This document shows positions 27,101 to 34,939 of a stretch of DNA of 64,000 nucleotides, piece after piece; position 1 is the stretch's first letter, and every line of letters begins with the position of its first letter. Position numbers and translations under genes: made by a program. The stretch comes from Betaproteobacteria bacterium. GTDB lineage: Bacteria > Pseudomonadota > Gammaproteobacteria > Burkholderiales > Rhodocyclaceae. The notes under the pieces are model-generated. The model ran no database searches and had not been told where the DNA came from. It worked only from the letters and a program-made list of their open reading frames with translations. The stretch covers positions 1 through 64,000 of the forward strand of contig JADIYD010000009.1 of NCBI GenBank assembly GCA_016705475.1. Reading direction: 5' to 3'.

Positions 27101-29617
27101 CAGCGCGTCGTGCCCGGTATCCGCGACGTACCACATCGGCACGCCGGGCAGGCGGCCGGAATCCCAGCTTACCGTGCCGTCGCCGGAGGGGGTGGCGATG
27201 AATTCGAGCTTCTTGCGCGAGCTGGGCGGGTCGTCTTCGCGGGGAACCAACTGGTAGTCGATGACCGTCGCCGGCTGACACCCGGCGACGTAGCACATGA
27301 GCGGATCGGGCGGCGCGGCGCGCAGGCGCTGCCACGACGTGGCAGCCTCCTTGAGTGTCGCCGCCTCGGCCAGTTGCCAGTCGGCCTCGGTGCCGTCCTT
27401 GATCGCCTGCCAGTGCGTCAGATCGGTGAAATCGGGATCTTTTGGCGCGAAGGGCAGCAGTTCGAGCAGGCCGGGATAGCGGCGGACAATATCGATGATG
27501 GCGTCGGTGCCGTGCGTGATGTCGAGCAGCGATAATTTGGCCTGTGTCGGATTGAAGCCCGTCAGCCAGCGCACGGCTTCGTAGGAGCCGAGGTTGGGTG
27601 TGCCGAGCATCAGGAAGCGGCTGCCCGGCAGGCGCGAGATGCGCTTCCAGAGTGCCGCGCCGGCGCCCTTGTCGGCGATCATCGAACGGACGACGAGGCC
27701 GCCCATCGAGTGGGCGACAATGCGCAGCGGCTGTTGCGTGCGCTCGGCGCGGTCGACGAGTGGGCCGAGCGTTTCAGCCAGCCTTGCCGCCGCATCGCAG
27801 ATCGAGTGGCGCCAGTCGTAGGGGAAGATGTCGACATCGTGGCTGCGCGCCAGGAAGTCAACGAGCGGGCCGTAGAAGTCCTCGACGAGACCGACCGGCG
27901 TGATGTCCGGCTTGCCCATGCGCAGCTTGCCGAGGCCGCCGGTAAACAGCGCGCCGTAATTGAGCCAGACCCGATCGTCGCCGGCATTGAGCTCGCTGCC
28001 CATGGTGCCGGGAAGCACCACGGCGATGGGGCGTGGCGCACTGTCGGCGCGCCGCCGGATGAATATTCCCCGGCCAAGGGTGGAACGTCTCTTTTCCGGA
28101 CTTTCGATGGGCAGGAAGCCGCCGCTGTCCTGGTCGCCGCGGGTCAGCGCGGCGCGCAGCCAGTTGATGCTCTGGCCGTTGGTGAAGTAGCGGAAATGAT
28201 TGACCTTGGGGCCCTGGTCCTTGCGGAACCGGGCGCCGCCGTTGATCCGGGGCAAACCGCCGAGCATCGAGGCCGTATCGACGACGAGGTCGTGTTCGTT
28301 CTTGTAGAACCAGTCGGTGGTCAGCACCTTGATCGAGTTCCACAGTGAGTCGCCGCCCTCGATGTCGCCGGCGATGGCCGCCAGATCGGCGTCGGTGGCC
28401 AGCGCCGGGACGCTGTTGAGCAGGCGGGTCAGCGCCGAGCCGGGGATCATCGCTTCGATGCCGGGCAGGGTGCGCGGATCGGTACGCTCGGCGACGACGG
28501 CCTGGATGAAATCGAAGGCACCGCTAACCACCAGCCCGCCGCCGAGTGCCGCTGACGACAGGTAGTCGACAACCGACAACCAGCGGTCGAGCCGGCCGGA
28601 AGCCAGTGTCGTGCCGCGCGCCGGGCAGGCGACGCGGGCAAAACGGCTGACGCGGATCTTCTTCTTTCCGAGCAGCGTGACGAACTTGCCAAGCAGGTCG
28701 CGGTCGGCGGCGTAGGCCGCATTGCGTGCCTTCGCCTCATTGGCGGAAAGCGGCGCGAGGCCCATTTGCGGGGCAATGCTGCGGTCGACGGCAAAAAAGG
28801 CCTCAATTTGCGACGGTGTGAGCACCTCGGCCAGCTTGGCGCAACCGGACAGGCAGAGCAGTTCGCCGACCAGGCCGCCGCGCGAGTGCGAGACGAGATG
28901 CACGTCGGCACCGACGGGCAGGCGCTCGAGCAGGGCCATGGCGTTCTGGATCGGGCTTTCGGTCAGTGTCCGGTGCTCGAAGGCGAAAACGCGGTCGCCG
29001 TAGGTCGTCGCGAGGCTGTCGCGCAGCTTCTGCGCATCGGCATTGCGCGGGTCCCAGAGTTTGCCGTAGCCGGATATTGTGCTCGATGCCGTGCCGTGGA
29101 TGAACACCAGAATCGGCCCCTTGGCAGTCGGCAGCGGCGCGCTGCCGGCAACCGGGGTCAGCGCCAGCGCAGGGCCGGGAGCGACGCGGTAGAGGCCAGG
29201 CCCGTTTTCGTTGAGCTGTTTGTCTTCAAGCGCCTTGCCAGCCTTGCCCGCGGCCTTTTTCCCGAGATCGACGCCGAAGAATTCGAGAACACGAATGGCC
29301 AGCCCGACGGCCCCGCGTTCGCTGACGACGCTCCGCCTCGGCGTCAGGCGGGTGATTTCCCAGGCGCCACTGCCGCCGCGTGCCGGCGCGGTGCCGTATT
29401 CGCGCGTCAGGTCATCGGCCCGGCTCCACAGCACGAAACCGTTTTCAAGCGCGACACGGACGACCGTTTCCGGCTTGACCTCGATTTCCTCGCCGGCGCC
29501 ATCGCGGGCACTCCCCGGGGCCAGCCGGAAGAGCGGCTCAGGTCCGCCGGGCTGGCTGGCGCCCCTGCTGCCAGCGCCGATTCGGGTGCCGCGAATGCGT
29601 ATCGTGCGTGTCGTCAT
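24146..29617 (-). CDS. Giant multidomain protein: two alpha/beta hydrolase domains, M17-N-like domain, CHAT protease, helical repeats
   Basis: A protein of 1823 residues. Domains in order: an N-terminal beta region (1-140); alpha/beta hydrolase 1 (165-480) with VFIHGTASS and nucleophile Ser245 in SHSRGG; LCAT-like hydrolase 2 (530-870) with VLPGTMGSEL, Ser637 in AHSMGG, and a late GDGTV and TGHD for the acid and His; a region with VVVGLGEVGKLSPGQL (about 990) resembling the N-terminal domain of leucine aminopeptidases; a CHAT protease domain with His in LHLAGHG (about 1337) and Cys in FINCCHLG (about 1382), ending NTWGAYQCYGDPNY; and a helical C-terminus (1460-1823). CHAT is a caspase-clan fold. 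No signal peptide. It lies 39 bases after the caspase gene and overlaps the M15 gene. Confidence 0.8.
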   Translation of the reverse strand: MTTRTIRIRGTRIGAGSRGASQPGGPEPLFRLAPGSARDGAGEEIEVKPETVVRVALENGFVLWSRADDLTREYGTAPARGGSGAWEITRLTPRRSVVSERGAVGLAIRVLEFFGVDLGKKAAGKAGKALEDKQLNENGPGLYRVAPGPALALTPVAGSAPLPTAKGPILVFIHGTASSTISGYGKLWDPRNADAQKLRDSLATTYGDRVFAFEHRTLTESPIQNAMALLERLPVGADVHLVSHSRGGLVGELLCLSGCAKLAEVLTPSQIEAFFAVDRSIAPQMGLAPLSANEAKARNAAYAADRDLLGKFVTLLGKKKIRVSRFARVACPARGTTLASGRLDRWLSVVDYLSSAALGGGLVVSGAFDFIQAVVAERTDPRTLPGIEAMIPGSALTRLLNSVPALATDADLAAIAGDIEGGDSLWNSIKVLTTDWFYKNEHDLVVDTASMLGGLPRINGGARFRKDQGPKVNHFRYFTNGQSINWLRAALTRGDQDSGGFLPIESPEKRRSTLGRGIFIRRRADSAPRPIAVVLPGTMGSELNAGDDRVWLNYGALFTGGLGKLRMGKPDITPVGLVEDFYGPLVDFLARSHDVDIFPYDWRHSICDAAARLAETLGPLVDRAERTQQPLRIVAHSMGGLVVRSMIADKGAGAALWKRISRLPGSRFLMLGTPNLGSYEAVRWLTGFNPTQAKLSLLDITHGTDAIIDIVRRYPGLLELLPFAPKDPDFTDLTHWQAIKDGTEADWQLAEAATLKEAATSWQRLRAAPPDPLMCYVAGCQPATVIDYQLVPREDDPPSSRKKLEFIATPSGDGTVSWDSGRLPGVPMWYVADTGHDALCAQPKAFPGYLDLLVKGSTTLLPDTPPATARSAGVEERFVLPSMPLADSMPGPDDIATFGFSSGIPVGREAGVKPGQIIEVGITHGSLAYAKYPVVVGHYQGDTIVSAEKALDRQLQGALSRRVDLDIYPGPLGTSKAFLNDSPTAKPSGAVVVGLGEVGKLSPGQLEAAMRSALLDFALTVAHWPDERFGEASQPRSASISCLLIGTGAGGMPIADAVESVLRAAIAANTQLADRELDSKVVIGQVEFVELYEDLAIAAAHAIRKAVDTAELSPCLNWKAQAIESGQAGQYRLRADEPPEWWHRLEIIEDERDKQVLRFIFPTDKARAEETMATGQLSLADSFIELACQETNRNAEAARTLFELLLPVRIKEMSSQQGNLVLLVDKRSARYPWELLEDRWGSSPRPPAVNAGMIRQFKTKTFRARPAYAPGRTALVIGNPSLGSTQDFADLPGARDEARSVAGTLANEGYDVTDCIEEGTPVILEALHREKWRILHLAGHGVHEYQSARMSVPRSGMVIGLDTILTPGDIEQMRWVPELVFINCCHLGRMDGQGKTEPGVLAANLAEQFIKMGVKAVIAAGWAVDDAAGKAFAEAFYRRMVAGEFFGEAVRAARHDIFVLCENVNTWGAYQCYGDPNYRLSRDGEAKRSAPLPYATPHELVIDFDNMASGLRDGGDNSDIAERIDYCLKRIPAGQKKDWLAESDVAAALGFVWGEAAQWEKGIASLRTAIAAERGQCPVRVIEQLANYEVRQAGSRWLATDVGQRTDTLRATLRQEIEPAIARLAALCVSGPTSERLSLLGGAYKRLALIESAENERNDEQPSLRKPADGKRREALVNMAEHYGQAFALRGKPYAYTNWASAALLVRRLYPEQPTDKPPLLGLDTIKQDVARLRKQLEKKIASAPNFWDSAALADLDLVLAIAGKAADKPGKAAREAYRQAVQRGASVRECSSITEHLTFLLALIPDGDPIVGLIDQIKEDLA

Positions 29618-29656
29618 CTCGTCTCTCCTCTGCTGCCTTACGGTACTGAAGGTGGA

Positions 29657-30490
29657 TCAGGTCAATGCCTTGCGCGTCTTGGCGGCACTGGTGCCGACCA
29701 GTTGCGGCGTTTGCGGATAGCTGGCCGAGGGCAGGCTTTTCAGGATGGCCTTGTGCCAGTCGGCGTAGGTGCCCTCAGGCTTCAGCGCCTTGAGCGTCTT
29801 GAGCGCGTAGTAGGTGAAGGCGCCGTTGAAGCGGCCGTTTATCCTCGCGTCGTAGCTGTAGTTGTTCGGGCCTTCCTTGCAGCCGGAGAGCAACAGGTCG
29901 CCGACCTGCTTGACGAAGGCGCCGGCGAGCGGCGAGGTGCCGATTGGCGCGACCATGGTCTGGGCGGCCTTGCCAGCGAAGTTCTTCGGCAGCTTGCTGG
30001 CCGGCAGCCAGTTGCCCATGGGCATGAAGCGCGGGCGGGTGTCGGCGTCCTTGTCGGCCTTGGCGGCACGCGTCACGGTGCCGGAGTGGCAGCTGTCGGC
30101 AACGAGGAGCAGGCGGGCGCCGCCCTTGCGGGTGCTGAAAATGGCCTTGATCTCGTCGTCGGTCAGCGCCTCGCCCTTGGTCTGCAGGTCGTAGGGGCAG
30201 AGCGCCTCGTCGAGGCCGTCGACCTCGTCGCCGTCTTCGTCAGGCTGGTAGGTGCCATGGCCCGAGAAGGTGATGACCAGGCTGTCACCCTTGCCGCCGC
30301 TGGCAATCAGCTTGCTCATGGCGTCGACCATGGCGGCCTTGGTGGCCTTGTCGTCGAGCAGCAGCGTGGTCTTGTAGCCGCGCGCGGTGAGGACGGCCGA
30401 CCAGTCCTGCGCGTCGTTGACGCAGCCTTGCAGGTCCATGTGCGTGCCGGGGTAGTTGTTGATGCCGATGCAGAGTGCTTTCTTGGCCAT
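29657..30490 (-). CDS. Caspase-family (metacaspase-like, C14) protease
   Basis: A protein of 277 residues. The p20 fold starts at KALCIGINNYPG, then CVNDAQDW, with catalytic His78 in TFSGHG and catalytic Cys134 in ADSCHSG; the dyad is complete. An acidic loop (DEDGDEVDGLDEAL) lies between them, as in metacaspases, which cut after Arg or Lys. The start at 30490 is supported by AAAGGAG eight bases upstream; an in-frame earlier ATG would add 15 residues without a ribosome site. There is no death-fold adaptor and no membrane segment, so activation must come from partners such as the TPR proteins. Second gene of the operon. Confidence 0.88.
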   Translation of the reverse strand: MAKKALCIGINNYPGTHMDLQGCVNDAQDWSAVLTARGYKTTLLLDDKATKAAMVDAMSKLIASGGKGDSLVITFSGHGTYQPDEDGDEVDGLDEALCPYDLQTKGEALTDDEIKAIFSTRKGGARLLLVADSCHSGTVTRAAKADKDADTRPRFMPMGNWLPASKLPKNFAGKAAQTMVAPIGTSPLAGAFVKQVGDLLLSGCKEGPNNYSYDARINGRFNGAFTYYALKTLKALKPEGTYADWHKAILKSLPSASYPQTPQLVGTSAAKTRKALT

Positions 30491-30561
30491 GATGTGTCTC
30501 CTTTTTTGTGGATTGCAACGTGCTTGAAGCGACAATGTGACTCAGTGAAATGACATTCGGG

Positions 30562-32541
30562 TTACCAGAGCTGGCGCGTGTCCAGCCAGCTGACCTGGCC
30601 GGTTCGTCGCTTGACCTCGCGGACCATGTGCGCCGTGCCGCCGGCGCCGTCGCCGCCACCGCCGTTCCACAGGCAGATGAAGCGCACACGGCTCAGGCCC
30701 TGGGTCAGCGCGCTGTAGAGCAGCCACAGGTTGCAGCGTTCGAAGGCGTTCATCTCGCGCCCGTCGCGGTCGCGCGGCAGGGGGCCGAGCTCGTCGGGCA
30801 TGATGCGCGGCGGCAGGGTGAGCTTGTCGCGCAGGGCCAGGTAGCGCTGGCGCCAGGCCTCGCCGCTGGCCGAGGGCAGGATGGAGGCTTCGATGAAATC
30901 GGGTTCTTCGAGCGGCAGCAGCATCTGGAAAGGCACGCCGCGGGCCAGGCAGGCTTCGGCAAACAGGATGTCGCCGCCCGCTGCCCCCTGAGCCATGGCG
31001 AGGTCATCCGGGCCGGCGCCGAGACTGTCGAGCAATTCGCCGATGCGGGCGGCGGCGATGGCCTCCTTGTCAGCCGGAAAGCGGGGGTCGGCGCGGTCGG
31101 GCCGGTCGATCATGTGGCCGGAAAAGAGAAAGACCTTGTCAGGCTGGCGCTGGCTGGTTGGCGGCTTGATGCGCAGCATGGCGCGTTCGAGCGTGCCGAG
31201 CGCCATGTTCACGTTGTCCGGGCGAAAGCCAAGGACGGCGAGCAGGGCGAGGTGCTTGTAGGTGGCCTGCAGGGCCAGCCAGTCGTTGTCGGCATGGGCG
31301 ATGGCCTCGCGAAAGGCGGCGCCAACTGCAGCCGGGTCCTTGTCGATGATGGCCAGCGCACCGAGGTTGGCCAGCGCCCAGAAACGGCAGTCGTCATCGT
31401 GTTCGCACGACGCCGCCCAGGCGACGCCGCCGGCCATGATGGCAGCCTCCCGCTCGTAGCGCGTGTCGCCGGTCAGTTCGCGATAGACGTGCATCATCAT
31501 GACCGCGTTGATGCCTGAGAGGTAATGACCGGGGCTGCTCCGGAACGCCCGGCTGTAGCTCAGGATGGTGTCGCGCAGCAGGGCGTCTTCGTAGGCTGCA
31601 TCCTGGCGCATCTGCTCGGGTGTGTGCCCCTCGATACGCCAGGCGCTGACCCACTCTTCCTTGTCGAGTCGGCCGAGCAGTTCCCAGGCCTCGATATCGT
31701 CCTCATCGTTTTCGATGAGATTCTTGTAGGCGGCCCGCGCCTCGTCGATGCGGCCGAGGTGCTGCAGGCAAACGCCGCGTTGGCGGGCCGCTTCGTCATT
31801 GCCGGGGGCAAATTCCAGGGCCAGTTCGCACTGTTCCAGCGCGAAATTGAAATGCCGCATGCGGCGCAAGGCTTCGCCGGCCTTGAGGTGGGCTTCGACG
31901 CGCAGCGGTGTGGCCGGGGCTTCATCGGCAAGGACCAGGATGTCTTCCGGCCGGTTGGCGTTGCGCGCCACTTCGATGCGGGTCGCCCATTCGTCGTGGT
32001 TTTCCCAGTATTCGAGGGTGTTGCCAACGCGCAGGCGCCGCCAGTCCGGTTCCTCGAGGTTGGGCAGCAGGCTGTACACCGGGCTGGTCTTGCGGCCGCG
32101 CCAGGCGTTGAGCGTGTTCTTGGCCATGCTGGCCAGCGCGGCAATGTCGGCGGCCAGGGTGTTCGGGTCGGGGGTGCCGTCGTGCAGGTGGTAGGTCAGC
32201 TTGCGGTCGGTGTAGGTGTCGAACGGTTGCGCGGCCCGCGGTCCCTGGATGAGGATGACGCCGCGCGAGCGCAGGGCATGGCGGACGCCGAGTTCGTACC
32301 AGACGTTTGGATTGTCGAGCGTCAGGTCGGCGACCACGAGGTCGGCCATCAGCAGTTCCTGGAAAAGATCAGCGCGGATGTCGCCCGCCCCTTGTTCCTC
32401 GTCGGCCCGCAGGACTTCGAGTCCGGCACTTTCCAGCGCCGGCCGGATCAGTTCGGCATAGACCTGGTCGAAATCGATCAGACAGCCGTCATCGGCGGCT
32501 TTGATGCCGAACGGCATGGCGACGAAGACATGCAGATTCAT
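30562..32541 (-). CDS. TIR/deoxyribosyltransferase-like + TPR + SLOG-like protein, first gene of the conflict operon
   Basis: A protein of 659 residues. The N-terminal about 115 residues repeat the fold of the last operon gene: HVFVAMPFG, ADEEQGAGDI, ADLVVADLTLDNPNVWYELGVRHAL (Glu83). Residues about 180-450 are TPR-like helices, including LEFAPGNDEAARQRGVCLQHLG. Residues about 465-600 form a Rossmann-like domain with KVFLFSGHMID, MAQGAAGGDILFAEACLARG and MLLPL, close to SLOG or DprA-like nucleotide-binding domains. The ATG at 32541 follows GAGAGG; an upstream in-frame ATG (32598) lacks a ribosome site. It may sense or make a nucleotide signal for the caspase encoded next. Function is inferred from domain types. 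Confidence 0.65.
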   Translation of the reverse strand: MNLHVFVAMPFGIKAADDGCLIDFDQVYAELIRPALESAGLEVLRADEEQGAGDIRADLFQELLMADLVVADLTLDNPNVWYELGVRHALRSRGVILIQGPRAAQPFDTYTDRKLTYHLHDGTPDPNTLAADIAALASMAKNTLNAWRGRKTSPVYSLLPNLEEPDWRRLRVGNTLEYWENHDEWATRIEVARNANRPEDILVLADEAPATPLRVEAHLKAGEALRRMRHFNFALEQCELALEFAPGNDEAARQRGVCLQHLGRIDEARAAYKNLIENDEDDIEAWELLGRLDKEEWVSAWRIEGHTPEQMRQDAAYEDALLRDTILSYSRAFRSSPGHYLSGINAVMMMHVYRELTGDTRYEREAAIMAGGVAWAASCEHDDDCRFWALANLGALAIIDKDPAAVGAAFREAIAHADNDWLALQATYKHLALLAVLGFRPDNVNMALGTLERAMLRIKPPTSQRQPDKVFLFSGHMIDRPDRADPRFPADKEAIAAARIGELLDSLGAGPDDLAMAQGAAGGDILFAEACLARGVPFQMLLPLEEPDFIEASILPSASGEAWRQRYLALRDKLTLPPRIMPDELGPLPRDRDGREMNAFERCNLWLLYSALTQGLSRVRFICLWNGGGGDGAGGTAHMVREVKRRTGQVSWLDTRQLW

Positions 32542-32615
32542 TGGCGCCTCTCTGTTGGCCTGCTTTTTAGCCGACACCCGATACAATCTTTGGTTCATCG
32601 CTGGCGGCGGGCCGC

Positions 32616-32629
32616 AGCTTATTTAAGCT
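32616..32629. promoter_or_regulatory. Near-palindrome upstream of the conflict operon
   Basis: AGCTTA-TT-TAAGCT has two perfect 6-base arms. It lies about 75 bases upstream of the first operon gene, so it may be an operator. No regulator gene is adjacent. Confidence 0.35.
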
Positions 32630-32728
32630 ATATCGACTAGCGTAGATGCATGCAAGTCGTTGAATGATATTAAACCGATGATCGTGTCATGCCAAGCTGC
32701 ATCGTACATACGTTGGCAAGGTGATATT

Positions 32729-32762
32729 TCACGGTCAACCAGAAAAATTGTCAGAATTTGAA
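32729..32762 (+). repeat. Dispersed 36-bp intergenic repeat, copy 5
   Basis: TCACGGTCAACCAGAAAAAT then TGTCAGAATTTGAA. It lies in the divergent gap before the cupin gene. Confidence 0.65.
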
Positions 32763-32846
32763 TCCATTGGCATTTCCGTGGCGTCGGAGCGAACGAATTT
32801 CGACAGCAGCGGTCGATCCTGTTCCTTTAAAAAAGATTCCACCACG

Positions 32847-33545
32847 ATGAATGCAGCCGTCGCGCCCAGCCAACTCAACGATGACCTCGATCAACGCATC
32901 GTGGCACATGCCGCCGATGCGCGCTGGTATCCCTCGCCGCGCCCGGGTGTCGAGCGGCGCATGCTCGACCGGGTCGCGGCGGAAACCGGCCGGGCTACGA
33001 GCATCGTGCGTTACCTGCCGGGCGCTGAATTCAGCCCGCACCGGCACGATGGGGGCGAGGAGATTCTGGTTCTGGAGGGCGTCTTTTCCGATGAGCACGG
33101 CGACTATCCAGCCGGCAGCTATCTGCGCAACCCGCCCGGCAGCAGTCATCGCCCGTATTCGACACCTGGCTGCACGCTGTTCGTCAAACTGTGGCAGTTC
33201 TCGGCCGGCGACACGGAAGCGGGGCGCATCGATACCCGCCATACGCAATGGCGTCGCGGCCTGGTGCCCGGGCTGCATGTCATGCCGCTGCATGACTTCG
33301 ATGGCATCGGCACGGCGCTGGTGAGCTGGGCGCCGCAAACGGTTTTCTCACCGCACGTGCATCCTGGTGGCGAGGAGATCCTGGTCCTCGAAGGCGTGTT
33401 TCGCGACGAGGATGGCGAATATCCCGCCGGCACCTGGCTGCGCAACCCGCGCTGGAGTCGCCACGCACCCTTCACGGGGGAAGAGGGCGCGCTGATTTAC
33501 GTCAAGGTCGGCCATCTCGGTGCCAGCCTGCTGATGCCTCAGTAA
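32847..33545 (+). CDS. Double cupin protein, ChrR-like
   Basis: A protein of 232 residues with two cupin domains in tandem. The first has SPHRHDGGEEILVLEGVFSDE-GDYPAGSYLRNPPGSSH, the second SPHVHPGGEEILVLEGVFRDE-GEYPAGTWLRNP. Both keep the His-x-His and Glu metal ligands. The domains resemble the cupin half of ChrR, the zinc anti-sigma factor for the singlet-oxygen response, but the ChrR N-terminal sigma-binding half is not evident and no ECF sigma gene is adjacent. It is probably a metal-binding sensor or dioxygenase-like protein. ATG 32847 is chosen because the upstream extension of the frame runs through repeat copy 5. Confidence 0.75.
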   Translation: MNAAVAPSQLNDDLDQRIVAHAADARWYPSPRPGVERRMLDRVAAETGRATSIVRYLPGAEFSPHRHDGGEEILVLEGVFSDEHGDYPAGSYLRNPPGSSHRPYSTPGCTLFVKLWQFSAGDTEAGRIDTRHTQWRRGLVPGLHVMPLHDFDGIGTALVSWAPQTVFSPHVHPGGEEILVLEGVFRDEDGEYPAGTWLRNPRWSRHAPFTGEEGALIYVKVGHLGASLLMPQ

Positions 33546-33566
33546 TTCGGCGGGGCCCAGCGTTTG

Positions 33567-33603
33567 CAGCGGTCAACCGGATAAAACGGGCAAAAATGAA
33601 ATG
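33567..33603 (+). repeat. Dispersed 36-bp intergenic repeat, copy 6
   Basis: CAGCGGTCAACCGGATAAAA then CGGGCAAAAATGAAATG. It lies 22 bases after the cupin stop. Confidence 0.7.
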
Positions 33604-33671
33604 ATGGCGCGGCAAGCGGCCTGACCTAAAATCTTGCAGAGCGAAAAACCCGAACTTGTCGCGGAGTTAGC

Positions 33672-34724
33672 ATGGGCGCAATAATCAATCTGGCCGCTGC
33701 CAGCCTGTTGTCTGTTTTATGTCTGGTCATCAGCAGCAAGGTCTTGGCCACGGCCGATGGCCCGGATTTCTATCGCGTGCAGGGCATCGCGAGCGATGCT
33801 GTTCTTCTCGTGCATGCCGAGCCCCGTCTCGATGCTTTTGTGATTGCGCGCTTGCCAGGCAATGCGGCGTGCCTGCGCAATCTCGGATGCCAGGGCGGCC
33901 TGAGTCTCGAAGCCTTCAGCAGCCTTTCCGAAGGCGAACGGCAGCGCCAAGTGGCCGCGAATCCACGCTGGTGCCGGATCAACCATCAAGGCCATACGGG
34001 TTGGGTGGAGGGACGTTTTCTGGCCGAGGCCGGCTGTGCCGATGTCGGCGAGCAGGACCGGCGGGTCGTGCCGCTGAATCTGTCTGCGGGCAGATTGACG
34101 ATCAGGGAGCGTATCCGTGGTCGTGAATTCGTGGACTATCTGTTGCCAGGGCTGGCAGGGCAGACGCTGAGTGTTTCACTGGCCCCGTCGAATCGACAGA
34201 ACTACTTCAACCTCAATCCGCCGGGTTCGCAGTGGTCGATGTTTGTCGGCTCCTCGTCCGGAAACAGCGTCAAACGCCTGCTGCCGGTTGACGGCGTCTA
34301 TGCGCTGCGCGTGTATCTGATGCGTGCGGCAGGCCGACGCGGAGAAACTAGTCGCTTCACGATGAATGTCAGCCTGAGTGGCGAGCCACTCGCAGCAAGA
34401 CCATCGCACATCGATGCGCTCATTCCGGGGACGCCATACCATGCGTCTGCATCCATCGTCTGCGCCGAGGGCGCCGGAGCGCCCCGCCTAAGCTGCGAGT
34501 CCTTCGTCATCCGTCGCGGGTTCGATGGCGCCGCAACGCTGGAAATCCGCTGGCCGGGAAATGGCTCGAGCGGGATTCGCCGCATCCTGTTTGTCAAAGG
34601 ATTGCCCGTCTCGTCGGACTCGACCAAGCCGCTCAGTCATGTTCGGCAAGGTGAGACAACGCATGTTCGGCTGGGCGATCGGGAGGTTTTCGAGGTGCCC
34701 GACGCACTCATTTTTGGCGGCTGA
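33672..34724 (+). CDS. Secreted protein with SH3-like domain
   Basis: A protein of 350 residues. The signal peptide (NLAAASLLSVLCLVISSKVLA) is followed by a bacterial SH3-like domain (about 33-120): FYRVQGIASDAVLLVHAEPRLDAFVIARLPGNA, NPRWCRINHQGHTGWVEGRFL. This domain contains paired cysteines (ACLRNLGC). The rest is beta-rich, with DYLLPGLAGQTLSVSL and DGVYALRVYLMR, reminiscent of pre-peptidase C-terminal-type beta domains. SH3-like domains in the envelope often bind cell wall. No enzyme motif is seen. It is followed by a lipoprotein hydrolase gene on the same strand after 200 bases. Exact function unknown. Confidence 0.6.
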   Translation: MGAIINLAAASLLSVLCLVISSKVLATADGPDFYRVQGIASDAVLLVHAEPRLDAFVIARLPGNAACLRNLGCQGGLSLEAFSSLSEGERQRQVAANPRWCRINHQGHTGWVEGRFLAEAGCADVGEQDRRVVPLNLSAGRLTIRERIRGREFVDYLLPGLAGQTLSVSLAPSNRQNYFNLNPPGSQWSMFVGSSSGNSVKRLLPVDGVYALRVYLMRAAGRRGETSRFTMNVSLSGEPLAARPSHIDALIPGTPYHASASIVCAEGAGAPRLSCESFVIRRGFDGAATLEIRWPGNGSSGIRRILFVKGLPVSSDSTKPLSHVRQGETTHVRLGDREVFEVPDALIFGG

Positions 34725-34939
34725 TAGCTCGGCCCGGGCGGCTCACCGGCCGCGTGGCCGAGTGCAGGATTAGAGAGTGTTGGCGTGAAAAAACCGGATC
34801 AGCCGAATCCGTGCCTCGATTGTCGCGCGCCGGCCTGGTTAAGGCTGGAATCCGGAGGGCATAATGCGCGCCCTGGTGTCCGTCGTTGACTTGATAAGGG
34901 GTCAGGTTAAGGTGGTGCCCAGTGTCTGAGGGTTTGATC

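Larger units (their letters stand above)
32542..32846. other. Divergent intergenic region between the conflict operon and the cupin gene
   Basis: 305 bases. It contains a 14-base near-palindrome at 32616-32629 and repeat copy 5 at 32729-32762. The AT-rich tract 32615-32720 (for example TGATATTAAA) is a likely place for promoters of both directions, but I cannot assign -35/-10 boxes firmly. No small gene is seen. Confidence 0.5.

Noticed and set aside
28779..28815. Repeat-like sequence inside the CHAT gene (CTGCGGTCGACGGCAAAAAA)
   Set aside because: Resembles copy 2 but encodes AFFAVDR in the hydrolase region with no sign of an insertion; too weak to call.
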